Assembly: GCA_963775315.1 (NCBI GenBank)
Contig: CAVZIN010000011.1
Location: forward strand, 1-64,000
Origin: CAWGHZ01 sp963775315
GTDB taxonomy: Bacteria > Pseudomonadota > Alphaproteobacteria > MPNO01 > DASWLB01
Direction of reading: 5' to 3'
Length of the DNA: 64,000 nucleotides
Shown here in pieces: positions 52,067-60,806 of the stretch (the stretch's first letter is position 1; the number at the start of each line of letters is the position of its first letter). A program made the position numbers and the translations under genes. Under the pieces are notes generated by a model, which was not told the origin of the DNA, searched no databases, and worked only from the letters and a program-made list of their open reading frames with translations.

Positions 52067-52087
52067 GGGCCGGTCGGGGACCGGCCC
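52067..52087. repeat. Hairpin next to the terminator
   Basis: GGGCCGGT (52067-52074) and ACCGGCCC (52080-52087) are inverted repeats around CGGGG. With the adjacent stem at 52029-52052 it forms a double palindrome of the kind found in extragenic repeat families. Confidence 0.5.
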
Positions 52088-52110
52088 CTACGGGCTCTAC
52101 GGGGTCGCGG

Positions 52111-53808
52111 CTACGGGTCGATCTCGACGTTGACGATGGCGAGCTTGCCCGACTCGATCGCGTCGCGGCCTTTCTTCAGCCCGTCCTTCAGCTTCGCCGG
52201 GTCGTCGATCTTGATGCCGACGCCGCCCCACGGCGGGGCGAGCTCGCCATAGTCCGGCCCGTTGATCGACGCGCCGTAGAACAGGTTGTGCTTCACGCCG
52301 ACGCCGTCGGGATAGTACTCGGTCTGGTTGTTGCGCATCGCGCGGTAGTTCTTGTTGTTGTAGACGACGATCATGATCGGCAGGTTGGCGTCGCGCGCGA
52401 GGCCGAGGCTCTGCGGGACCGGATTGTAGAGGAACGCGCCGTCGCCGATCAACGAGACGACCGGTCGGTTCTTCATGGCGAGCTTCACGCCGAGCGCGAT
52501 GCCGAGCCCCTGGCCCAGCCCCGACGGCACCTTGAAGAAACTCTGCGGCCCGGCGAACTGGATCTGGCGCACGTTGATGCCGCGATGGGTGGTGCACTCG
52601 TCGGTGTAGGCCGCGTTCTTCGGCATCACCTCGTTCAGCGCGGCGGCGAGCGTCGCTGGGTGGATGACCTTGTTGTTCTTCACCTTCTCGCGCATGGCCG
52701 CGTATTCGGCAACCAACTTCTCGTGCGCGGCGTGGTGCTTCGCCAGCCGCTCCTTCACCGTGTCCTTGTTGGCGCCGCCGGCCTTCACCGCCTCGGTCAG
52801 CGCGCGAAGCGTCGACGGCACGTCGCCCTCGAGCAGCTCGTTCGCCTGCACGCTCTGGTAGACCATGTGATCGCGCATGCCGAGCTCGTCGATCACCACC
52901 ACGGTAGCGCTCGCCGGCCCCTTGCGCGGCGGGTACCACGGCGCGCGGCAGCGGACGACCAACACCAGGTCGGCCTGATCGAGCATCGGGCGGACGTTGT
53001 AGCCCTGGTGTAGCGGATGCTCCTGCGGGAAGTTGTTGCAGTCGGCGACCGCGCCCTCGATCACCGGGATGGCGAGCAACTCGGCGAACGCGACCAGCGC
53101 CGCCCAGCCCTCGGGCTCTCGCCCGCCGGTCTCGGTGATGATCATCGGGTTCTTGGCCTGGATCAGCAGCTTGGCCACCCGCTCGATCTCGCTTTCCGAG
53201 ACTTGCGCCTTCACGGGGTGCGGCACCTTGCGCATCCGGGCGGGCGGCGTCCATGGCGCCACCATGTTCTCGATCGGCACGTTGAGGTAGGTCGGGCCGA
53301 TCGGCGCGCGCATGGCAAGCTCGCCCGAGCGGATCACCTGCTCGTAAAGCGTCGAGGGGCTCGACGCCTGCTGCGCCCATTTGGTGACCGGCTCCATGAT
53401 GCGCTGCGGCCCGCCGGGGATCGACAGGCTCTCCAGCCACTGGTGGCCGGGGTCGAAGGCCTCGTTCTCGCCGTAGCTCAGTGACTCGCCGGACATCACC
53501 ATGATCGGCGCGCCGGCGAGCTTGGCGCCGTGCACGCCCATCGAGCCCTGCATCAGTCCGACGCCCGCGTGCAGCACCACGGCCTGCAGCTTGCCGGTCA
53601 CGATGGCGTAGGCGGTGGCGACGTTCACCGCCAGCGTCTCGTGATAGCAGTGGATGTAGGTCGGGCCCGGAGTCTTATCGACCTGCTGCCGCGCGAAGGC
53701 CTCCCACAGCGGGCCCCACTCGGACCCGGGGGACGAGACGACATAGTCGATGTCGAGGTTGCGGAACGCTTGAATGATGGCTTCGCCGCCGTCTGTGACG
53801 TTCTTCAT
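52111..53808 (-). CDS. Thiamine-diphosphate-dependent enzyme of the acetolactate synthase/decarboxylase family
   Basis: The 565-residue product has the three-domain ThDP fold: N-terminal PYR domain with the catalytic Glu in HCYHETLAVNVA, a central Rossmann domain, and the C-terminal PP domain with GDGAFLYNPVPQS...NN (GDG-x24-NN metal/ThDP motif). Relatives include acetolactate synthase, benzoylformate decarboxylase and sulfopyruvate decarboxylase. It lacks a neighbouring small subunit, so true acetolactate synthase is unlikely. The start is the ATG at 53808 after GGGGAGGACC. It ends in an intrinsic terminator. Confidence 0.88.
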   Translation of the reverse strand: MKNVTDGGEAIIQAFRNLDIDYVVSSPGSEWGPLWEAFARQQVDKTPGPTYIHCYHETLAVNVATAYAIVTGKLQAVVLHAGVGLMQGSMGVHGAKLAGAPIMVMSGESLSYGENEAFDPGHQWLESLSIPGGPQRIMEPVTKWAQQASSPSTLYEQVIRSGELAMRAPIGPTYLNVPIENMVAPWTPPARMRKVPHPVKAQVSESEIERVAKLLIQAKNPMIITETGGREPEGWAALVAFAELLAIPVIEGAVADCNNFPQEHPLHQGYNVRPMLDQADLVLVVRCRAPWYPPRKGPASATVVVIDELGMRDHMVYQSVQANELLEGDVPSTLRALTEAVKAGGANKDTVKERLAKHHAAHEKLVAEYAAMREKVKNNKVIHPATLAAALNEVMPKNAAYTDECTTHRGINVRQIQFAGPQSFFKVPSGLGQGLGIALGVKLAMKNRPVVSLIGDGAFLYNPVPQSLGLARDANLPIMIVVYNNKNYRAMRNNQTEYYPDGVGVKHNLFYGASINGPDYGELAPPWGGVGIKIDDPAKLKDGLKKGRDAIESGKLAIVNVEIDP

Positions 53809-53956
53809 CGGGTCCTCCCCATGGGATTGGGCCGTCCGCGCCGGGCGGCAAACGGCCGTGGGCGCCGGGCGGAATGGATGCGGCAGTCATCAGGCACCCG
53901 GCGGCGTCTGGAGTCAAGCATACGGCCGTTTTCGGCCGTTTTTGCACGCACTCTCA

Positions 53957-53981
53957 GGAACAAGAGCCTCCCATGACCGTT
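53957..53981 (+). promoter_or_regulatory. EcfG-type general stress promoter upstream of the GH15 cassette
   Basis: GGAAC (53957-53961) and CGTT (53978-53981) are separated by exactly 16 bases. This matches the established alphaproteobacterial EcfG consensus GGAAC-N16/17-CGTT without mismatch. It lies 78 bases before the ATG of the first GH15 gene. I found no other perfect match in the gene-start regions I checked. Confidence 0.65.
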
Positions 53982-54059
53982 GTCCTGGAGCGGCTGGGGA
54001 TTTATCTCTTCTGACGGAGAGAAGGGCCATCCGCATCACCCAGCCGAACCGCGAGGCCA

Positions 54060-55838
54060 ATGTCACGACGGATCGAGGATAACGCGCTGCTCGGCGATCG
54101 GGCGACCACCGCGCTTGTCGGAATGGACGGGGCGATCGACTGGTTCTGCGTGCCGCGCTTCGATTCGCAGGCCTGCTTCGCTGCGATCTTGGGCGAGCCC
54201 GAGAACGGCTTCTGGCGCGTCGCGCCGAAGGGCAGGCCGCGCCGGGTGCGCCGGGCCTATCGCCACGGCACACTGGTGCTGGACACCGAGTTCGAGACCG
54301 GTACGGGCGCGATCCGCCTCACCGACTTCATGCCGGTGACGAACCGCGACGGGGTCGACATCGTTCGCGTCGTCACCGGCCTTCGCGGGCATGTGGCGAT
54401 GGACATGGAGGTCCGCTTCCGCTTCGAATATGGGCAAATCGTTCCCTGGGTGCGGCGCGACGACGGCTCGATCACCGCCATCGCCGGCAGCAACGCGCTC
54501 CGCCTCGCCGCCGAGATCGGCATGGAGGGGCGCGGCATGGCGACGGTCGCCGCGTTCGACGTCGCCGAGGGCCAGTCGGTGCCGATGGTCCTCACATGCT
54601 ACCCGTCCTTCCGCGACCCCCCGCCCTTGCGCGATGCCTATTCGCTGCTCGACAGCACCGTCGCCTGGTGGCGCGACTGGAGCGACCGCTGCCAGGAGCA
54701 CACCGAATGGCACGACGCGGTGCTGCGCTCCGCGATCACGCTGAAGGCGCTGACCCACCGCGAGACCGGCGGCATCGTCGCCGCCGCGACCACCTCGCTT
54801 CCCGAGGAAATCGGCGGCAAGCGCAATTGGGACTACCGCTACTGCTGGCTGCGCGACGCGACCTTCTCGCTCTACGCGCTGATGGTGCTGGGCTATACCG
54901 AGGAAGCGGATGCATGGCGCCGCTGGCTGCTGCGCGCCGTCGCGGGCGACCCGTCCGAGCTGCAGATCATGTACGACGTCGCGGGCGAGCGGCGGCTCGA
55001 CGAGCACGCGGTCGACTGGCTGTCCGGCTACGCCAACTCCCGCCCGGTGCGCATCGGCAACGACGCCTACCGCCAGTCGCAGCTAGACGTCTATGGCGAG
55101 GTGATGGATGCGTTTCACGGCGCGCGCCACCATGGCATCGAGCCAGACGACAATTCCTGGAACGTCCAGCTTGCGCTGATGGCGCACGTGGTGGAGCACT
55201 GGAAGGATCCCGGTTCCGGCCTCTGGGAGCAGCGCTCCGATCCGCAGCGCTACGTCTATTCGACCGCGATGGCCTGGGTCGCGGCCGACCGCTGCGTGAA
55301 GGCGACCGAGCGGTTCGGCCTCTCCGGCCCCGCCGATGATTGGCGCAAGCTGCGCCGGATCATCCACGACGACGTTTGCCGCCATGGCTTTAGCGAGAAG
55401 AAGAACGCGTTCGTCCAGCGCTACGGCTCGGACGAGCTCGACGCTTCGGCACTGCTGCTCGCGCTGGTGCGCTTCCTGCCGATCGAGGATCCGCGCATCC
55501 AGGGTACGATCGAGGCGGTCAAGCGCGAGCTGATGAGCGAGGGGTTCGTCTACCGCTACGACGCCGACCTGTCGCCGGACGGCGTGCCGGGCGGCGAGGG
55601 CGCATTCATCGCCTGCACGCTGTGGCTCGCCGACAATCTCGCACTCGCCGGACGCGACAAGGAGGCGCGCGAGATCTTCGAGCGCGTGCTCGACATCCGC
55701 AACGACGTGGGCCTTCTCTCCGAGGAGTACGACCCGATCGGGAAGCGGCTCCTCGGCAACTTCCCGCAGGCCTTCTCGCACGTCGCGCTGATCAACACGG
55801 CGCACAACCTGGCGGAAAAGAGCGATCCGCGCGGCTGA
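54060..55838 (+). CDS. Glycoside hydrolase family 15 protein, copy 1
   Basis: The 592-residue product starts SRRIEDNALLGDRATTALVGMDGAIDWF and has the N-terminal beta-sandwich and C-terminal (alpha/alpha)6 barrel of bacterial GH15. Catalytic-site landmarks are KRNWDYRYCWLRDATFSLYAL and LLSEEYDPIGKRLLGNFPQAFSH. GH15 members of this type are glucoamylases, glucodextranases or trehalases; there is no signal peptide, so it acts in the cytoplasm, which favours trehalose or small glucans. It lies downstream of the EcfG-type promoter. It is clearly paralogous to the gene at 56792-58573. Confidence 0.92.
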   Translation: MSRRIEDNALLGDRATTALVGMDGAIDWFCVPRFDSQACFAAILGEPENGFWRVAPKGRPRRVRRAYRHGTLVLDTEFETGTGAIRLTDFMPVTNRDGVDIVRVVTGLRGHVAMDMEVRFRFEYGQIVPWVRRDDGSITAIAGSNALRLAAEIGMEGRGMATVAAFDVAEGQSVPMVLTCYPSFRDPPPLRDAYSLLDSTVAWWRDWSDRCQEHTEWHDAVLRSAITLKALTHRETGGIVAAATTSLPEEIGGKRNWDYRYCWLRDATFSLYALMVLGYTEEADAWRRWLLRAVAGDPSELQIMYDVAGERRLDEHAVDWLSGYANSRPVRIGNDAYRQSQLDVYGEVMDAFHGARHHGIEPDDNSWNVQLALMAHVVEHWKDPGSGLWEQRSDPQRYVYSTAMAWVAADRCVKATERFGLSGPADDWRKLRRIIHDDVCRHGFSEKKNAFVQRYGSDELDASALLLALVRFLPIEDPRIQGTIEAVKRELMSEGFVYRYDADLSPDGVPGGEGAFIACTLWLADNLALAGRDKEAREIFERVLDIRNDVGLLSEEYDPIGKRLLGNFPQAFSHVALINTAHNLAEKSDPRG

Positions 55839-55938
55839 CGCGCGCGGCGCGGCGAATCGCGCGGGCGATTAATCCTTCTATCCCACGGTCGAATTTGTCA
55901 TTTTGTGCCAGAGGCGTCTTTTCCGAGGAGGATGGACC

Positions 55939-56748
55939 ATGGCCACGCGGCTCGATTTCACCGGACACGTCGTGCTTGTGACGGGGGCGAGCTCGGGCAT
56001 CGGGCGTGGCTGCGCGGAGGCGTTCGGCGCCGCCGGCGCGAGCGTGGTGGTCAACCATATCGGCGATCCCGCTGCCGACGACGTGGTGCGCGAGATCGAG
56101 AAGGCCGGCGGCAAGGGGCTCGCCATCCGCGCCGACGTGAGCGTCGAGGCCGACGTCGATGCCATGTTCGCCAAGGCGGTCAATACGTTCGGCACGGTCA
56201 ACGTGCTGGTGAACAACGCGGGGCTCCAATCGGATTCGGCGTTCGAGAAGATGACCCTCGCCCAATGGCGGAAGGTGATCGACGTCAATTTGACCGGCCA
56301 GTTCCTCTGTGCCCGCGCGGCGGTGCGCGAATTCCTGCGCCGCGGGCCGGACCCGAAGGTCGGCCGCGCCACCGGCAACGTCGTCTGCACCTCGTCGGTG
56401 CACCAGATCATCCCGTGGGGCGGGCACGCCAACTACGCGGCGTCGAAGGGCGGGGTGAAGCTGCTGGTCGAGACGCTGGCGCAGGAGCTCGCCGACCGCA
56501 AGATCCGCGTCAACGCCGTCGCGCCCGGCGCGATCCGCACGCCGATAAACAAGCCGGCGTGGGACACCGAGGCCGCGCTCGACGAGCTTCTCACTCTCAT
56601 TCCGTACGGCCGCATCGGCGAGGTGGATGATGTGGCGAACGCGGTGATGTGGCTCGCGTCGGACGAATCCGACTACGTGACCGGCGCGACGCTCGTGGTC
56701 GATGGCGGCATGGTGCTCTATCCGGGGTTCGGGGACGGGCACGGCTGA
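55939..56748 (+). CDS. SDR-family oxidoreductase (glucose 1-dehydrogenase-like)
   Basis: The 269-residue classical SDR has TGASSGIGRG (NAD(P) binding), NNAG at about residue 90, catalytic Ser in CTSSVHQII and YAASKGG (YxxxK), and C-terminal VTGATLVVDGGM. The N-terminal and PYGRIGEVDDVANAVMWLAS segments resemble glucose 1-dehydrogenases. It lies between two GH15 genes in the same direction, which fits oxidation of the glucose they would release. The start ATG 55939 follows GAGGAGGATG. Confidence 0.9.
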   Translation: MATRLDFTGHVVLVTGASSGIGRGCAEAFGAAGASVVVNHIGDPAADDVVREIEKAGGKGLAIRADVSVEADVDAMFAKAVNTFGTVNVLVNNAGLQSDSAFEKMTLAQWRKVIDVNLTGQFLCARAAVREFLRRGPDPKVGRATGNVVCTSSVHQIIPWGGHANYAASKGGVKLLVETLAQELADRKIRVNAVAPGAIRTPINKPAWDTEAALDELLTLIPYGRIGEVDDVANAVMWLASDESDYVTGATLVVDGGMVLYPGFGDGHG

Positions 56749-56791
56749 TCGCACGGCAAGAAACGTAACGAGGCTTCGTTCAGGAGGGGGA

Positions 56792-58573
56792 ATGGCTCAC
56801 AAGATCGAGGACTACGCGTTCATCGGCGACACGCGCACCGGCGCGCTCGTCTCGCGCGACGGATCGATGGACTGGCTCTGCGTGCCCCGGTTCGATTCGC
56901 CGTCCTGCTTCTCCGCGCTGCTCGGCCAGCCACAGCACGGGCGCTGGCGCGTCGGCCCGTCCCGCAAGGTGCGTAACGTCAAGCGCCGCTATGTCGAGGG
57001 GACGCTGGTGCTCGAGACCGAGTACGAAACCGAGACCGGGCGCGTGCGCGTCACCGATTTCATGCCGCTGCCGCACGACGAGAGCGTCGACGTGGTGCGC
57101 GTCGTCGAGGGGCTGCGCGGCCGCGTGCCGATGCGGCTCGAGCTGCGCCTGCGCTGCGACTACGGCGTGAGCGTGCCCTGGGTGCGGCGCACGGCGGGCG
57201 GGCTCGCCGCCGTGGCGGGGCCGAACGGCTTCCGCCTCGCGACACCGGTCGAGCTCGAGGGGCAGGATCTTTCGACGGTCGCCGAGTTCACCGTCGCGCG
57301 CGGCCAGACCATTCCGATGATGCTGACCTGGCATCCCTCGCACCTGGAGCCGCCGCCGGTGCGCGACGCATCCTGGCTGCTCAGCGCGACCATCGAGTGG
57401 TGGCGGCGCTGGAGCAACCGCTGCCGAGCGCCCGAGGCGTGGCACGAGCCGGTGGTGCGCTCGGCCATCACGCTGAAGGGACTGACCCACGCGGCGACCG
57501 GCGGCATCGTCGCCGCCGCCACCACGTCGCTGCCCGAGTGGCCGGGCGGAGAGCGCAACTGGGACTATCGCTATTGCTGGGTGCGCGACGCGGCCTTCAC
57601 CCTGCACGCGCTGATGAGCATGGGCTACACCGAGGAGGCGGGCGCGTGGCGCGACTGGCTGGAGCGCGCGGTGGCGGGCGAGCCCTCGAAGCTGCAGATC
57701 ATGTACGGCCTCGCCGGCGAGCGGCGGCTCGACGAGTACGAAGTGCCATGGCTGCCGGGCTTCGCAGAGTCGCGCCCGGTCCGCATCGGCAACGGCGCGT
57801 TCGAGCAGCGCCAGCTCGATGTCTATGGCGAGATCATGGACGCGTTCCACGGCTGCCGCACCAACGGCCTGCCGGTCAGCGACAATGCTTGGCGGGTGCA
57901 GCGCTCGCTGATGAAGTTCGTGGCGGACCATTGGACCGATCCGGATTCCGGCATCTGGGAACAGCGAAGCGCACTGCAGCGCCATGTCTATTCCTCCGTC
58001 ATGGCGTGGGTCGCGGCCGACCGCACGGTCAAGGCGATCGAGCATTTCGGCCTGTCGGGCCCGGCCGCGCCGTGGAAGAAGCTCCGCGAGCAGATCTTCA
58101 AGGAGGTCTGCGCCAAGGGCTTCAGCGAGAAGAAGAACGCGTTCGTGCAATATTTCGGCGGCGAATCGCTGGACGCCGCGACGCTGCTGATCCCGATCGT
58201 CGGCTTCCTGCCGGCCAACGACCCGCGCGTCGTCGGCACCGTCGATGCGATCCGGGACGAGCTGGTGCACCACGGGTTCGTGCAGCGCTATTCGACGGCC
58301 CAGACCGACGACGGGCTGAAGGGCGAGGAGGGGGCGTTCCTCGCCTGCTCGTTCTGGTTGGCCGACGTGCTCTGCATGATGGGCCGCCACAACGAGGCGC
58401 GCGACCTGTTCGAGCGGCTGCTCGACATCCGGAACGATGTCGGGCTCCTCGCGGAGGAGTACGACCCGGTCGGCAAGCGCCAGCTCGGCAACTTCCCGCA
58501 GGCGTTCTCGCATGTCGGGCTGATGAATACGGCCCGAAACCTGGCCGAGGGCGAGGTCAAAACGCGGGACTAG
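56792..58573 (+). CDS. Glycoside hydrolase family 15 protein, copy 2
   Basis: The 593-residue product is a full-length paralogue of the gene at 54060-55838. It has MAHKIEDYAFIGDTRTGALVS at the N-terminus, ERNWDYRYCWVRDAAFTLHAL and LLAEEYDPVGKRQLGNFPQAFSH at the catalytic sites, and the same lengths between them. No signal peptide. The start ATG 56792 has AGGAGG upstream. The two copies differ throughout, so this is an old duplication, possibly with different substrates. It is followed by a palindromic repeat and then the transketolase gene. Confidence 0.92.
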   Translation: MAHKIEDYAFIGDTRTGALVSRDGSMDWLCVPRFDSPSCFSALLGQPQHGRWRVGPSRKVRNVKRRYVEGTLVLETEYETETGRVRVTDFMPLPHDESVDVVRVVEGLRGRVPMRLELRLRCDYGVSVPWVRRTAGGLAAVAGPNGFRLATPVELEGQDLSTVAEFTVARGQTIPMMLTWHPSHLEPPPVRDASWLLSATIEWWRRWSNRCRAPEAWHEPVVRSAITLKGLTHAATGGIVAAATTSLPEWPGGERNWDYRYCWVRDAAFTLHALMSMGYTEEAGAWRDWLERAVAGEPSKLQIMYGLAGERRLDEYEVPWLPGFAESRPVRIGNGAFEQRQLDVYGEIMDAFHGCRTNGLPVSDNAWRVQRSLMKFVADHWTDPDSGIWEQRSALQRHVYSSVMAWVAADRTVKAIEHFGLSGPAAPWKKLREQIFKEVCAKGFSEKKNAFVQYFGGESLDAATLLIPIVGFLPANDPRVVGTVDAIRDELVHHGFVQRYSTAQTDDGLKGEEGAFLACSFWLADVLCMMGRHNEARDLFERLLDIRNDVGLLAEEYDPVGKRQLGNFPQAFSHVGLMNTARNLAEGEVKTRD

Positions 58574-58580
58574 AATCCTT

Positions 58581-58660
58581 CGTCATGGCGAGGAGCATGG
58601 CGACGAAGCAATCCCGGGCCGGAGCCGGTCGGGAATTGCTTCGCTTCGCTCGCAAGGACG
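58581..58660. repeat. Palindromic intergenic repeat before transketolase
   Basis: This 188-base gap contains CGTCATGGCGAGGAGC and GACGAAGCAATCCC on the left, and GGGAATTGCTTCGCTTCGCTCGC on the right, arms that pair as GAAGCAATyCC/GGrATTGCTTC. This CGTCATGGCGA...GCTTCGCTCGCAA type is a well-known mobile-looking extragenic repeat in alphaproteobacteria. No gene is supported in the gap. Confidence 0.7.
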
Positions 58661-58761
58661 GGGAAAAGCTCCAAAAACGGCTTGCGGACCCTCGGCCCGT
58701 TCTCACATATTCGGCTCGCCTGTGGCGGTCGCGCTGCGGCGCAGGAAGGACCCCCCGCACC

Positions 58762-60780
58762 ATGGCCACCGCGAAGCCCCGATCCGAGCGCGACGACGCC
58801 CCGGCCGTCTCCCCTGCAGAGATGGCGAACGCGCTCCGGGCGCTCGCCATGGACGCGGTCCAGGCCGCCAATTCCGGCCATCCGGGCATGCCGATGGGCA
58901 TGGCCGACGTGGCGACCGTGCTGTTCACGCGGTTCCTGAAATACGATCCCGCCGATCCCCATTGGCCCGACCGCGACCGGTTCGTGCTGTCGGCCGGGCA
59001 CGGCTCGATGCTGCTCTACGGGCTTCTGCACCTCACCGGCTACGCCGACATGACGCTGGACGAGCTGAAGCGCTTCCGCCAGCTCGAAAGCCGTACCCCG
59101 GGCCATCCGGAATACGGTTGCGCCGCGGGCGTGGAGACCACCACGGGCCCGCTGGGCCAGGGCATCGCCACGGCGGTCGGGATGGCGCTCGCCGAGCGCC
59201 ACATGGCGGCGCGGTTCGGCGACGGGCTGGTCGACCACCGCACCTGGGTGATCGCCTCGGACGGCGACTTGATGGAAGGCATCAGCCACGAGGCTGCGTC
59301 CTTCGCCGGCGCGCTCGGCCTCGGCCGGCTGATCGTGCTCTATGACGACAACCACATCTCGATCGATGGCGACACCGCCCTCGCCCTCGCCGACGACGCG
59401 CTCGCCCGGTTCGCCGCCTATGGCTGGCACACGCAGCGCGTCTCCGGCCACGACCCGGACGCGGTTGCCGCCGCCATCGAGGCGGCGAAGGCCCAGGACC
59501 GGCCGGCGCTGATCGCCTGCCGCACTACCATCGCCTTCGGTGCGCCGAAAAAGGCGGGCACCGCCGCTTCGCATGGATCGCCGCTGGGGGCCGAGGAGGT
59601 CGCCGGCGCCCGCAAGCAGCTCGGCTGGCCCTGGCCGCCTTTCGAGGTGCCGGAGCCGATCCGCGCCGCCTGGCGCGCCGCCGGGGCGCGCGGCGCCGGC
59701 CCGAACCGGGCCTGGCGCGAGCGGCTGGCGAAGGCCGAGGCGGCGACGCGGGCCAATTTCGAGCGCGCGGTGGCGGGCGATCTGGCGCCCGGCTGGACCG
59801 AGGCGCTCGCCGCCTTCAAGCGACGCCTCGCCGACGAGAAGCCGTCCTGGGCCACGCGCAAGGCCTCGGGCGAGACGCTCGACGTGCTGGTCAAGGCGAT
59901 CCCGGAACTGGTGGGCGGTTCGGCCGATCTCACCGGCTCGGTCAACACGCTGGCCAAAGGCATGGAAGGGCTCGGGCGCGGCGCCTATGGCGGGCGCTAC
60001 ATCCATTACGGCGTGCGCGAGCACGGCATGGCCGCCGCGATGAACGGCATGGCGCTGCATGGCGGCATCATCCCGTACGGCGGCACGTTCCTGATCTTCT
60101 CCGACTATCTGCGCCCGGCGGCGCGGCTCTCGGCCCTGATGCGCCAGCGGGTGATCTACGTGCTGACCCACGATTCCATCGGTCTCGGCGAGGATGGGCC
60201 GACCCACCAGCCGGTAGAGCAGCTCGCGGCGCTCCGCGCCATCCCGGGGCTGCGCGTGTTCCGGCCGGCCGACGCGGTCGAGACCGCCGAGTGCTGGCAG
60301 CTCGCCCTCGAGGCGTCGGACGCGCCGTCGGCGCTGGCGCTCACGCGCCAGAACGTGCCGGCGCTCAGGACCACCCATGTCGAGGATAATCTCTGCGTCC
60401 GCGGCGGCTACGTGCTGGCCGAGGCGGAGGGTGCGCAGGCGACCCTGATCGGCACCGGCTCCGAGGTCCAGCTCGCGCTCGCGGCGCGCGACCTGCTGGC
60501 CGCCGACGGCATTCCCGCCCGCGTCGTCTCGATGCCCTGCTGGGAGCTGTTCGAGGCCCAGCCCGGCGCCTATCGCGACTACGTGCTGGGACCGCCCGCC
60601 CGCGTCGCCGTCGAGGCCGCGGTGCGCCAGGGTTGGGACCGCTGGATCGGCCCCTACGGCGCCTTCGTCGGGATGGAAGGCTTCGGCGCCTCCGCTCCCG
60701 ACAAGGCGCTCTTCGCCCATTTCGGTATCACCGCGGAAGCGGTGGCCAAGGCCGCGCGCGACGCGCTGGGACATCACTGA
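58762..60780 (+). CDS. tkt: Transketolase
   Basis: The 672-residue product has the full transketolase layout: the ThDP domain with QAANSGHPGMPMGMAD, SAGHGSMLLYGLLHLTGY and SDGDLMEGISHEA. The PYR domain follows with YIHYGVREHGMAAAMNG (catalytic Glu region) and DSIGLGEDGPTHQPVEQLAALRAIPGL. A C-terminal domain ends the protein. It exchanges two-carbon units in the pentose phosphate pathway and Calvin cycle. It heads a tkt-gap-pgk run with short gaps, a common alphaproteobacterial glycolytic/gluconeogenic unit. The start ATG 58762 is chosen by homology; AGGAAGGA lies about eleven bases upstream. Confidence 0.96.
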   Translation: MATAKPRSERDDAPAVSPAEMANALRALAMDAVQAANSGHPGMPMGMADVATVLFTRFLKYDPADPHWPDRDRFVLSAGHGSMLLYGLLHLTGYADMTLDELKRFRQLESRTPGHPEYGCAAGVETTTGPLGQGIATAVGMALAERHMAARFGDGLVDHRTWVIASDGDLMEGISHEAASFAGALGLGRLIVLYDDNHISIDGDTALALADDALARFAAYGWHTQRVSGHDPDAVAAAIEAAKAQDRPALIACRTTIAFGAPKKAGTAASHGSPLGAEEVAGARKQLGWPWPPFEVPEPIRAAWRAAGARGAGPNRAWRERLAKAEAATRANFERAVAGDLAPGWTEALAAFKRRLADEKPSWATRKASGETLDVLVKAIPELVGGSADLTGSVNTLAKGMEGLGRGAYGGRYIHYGVREHGMAAAMNGMALHGGIIPYGGTFLIFSDYLRPAARLSALMRQRVIYVLTHDSIGLGEDGPTHQPVEQLAALRAIPGLRVFRPADAVETAECWQLALEASDAPSALALTRQNVPALRTTHVEDNLCVRGGYVLAEAEGAQATLIGTGSEVQLALAARDLLAADGIPARVVSMPCWELFEAQPGAYRDYVLGPPARVAVEAAVRQGWDRWIGPYGAFVGMEGFGASAPDKALFAHFGITAEAVAKAARDALGHH

Positions 60781-60806
60781 ACCACTTGCACTGAACGGAG
60801 AACATC

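Noticed and set aside
57397..58761. In-frame extension of transketolase far upstream through the second GH15 gene
   Set aside because: The extension is Arg/Gly/Pro-rich without homology. Transketolase homology begins at 58762-58850, and the GH15 frame is clearly coding.
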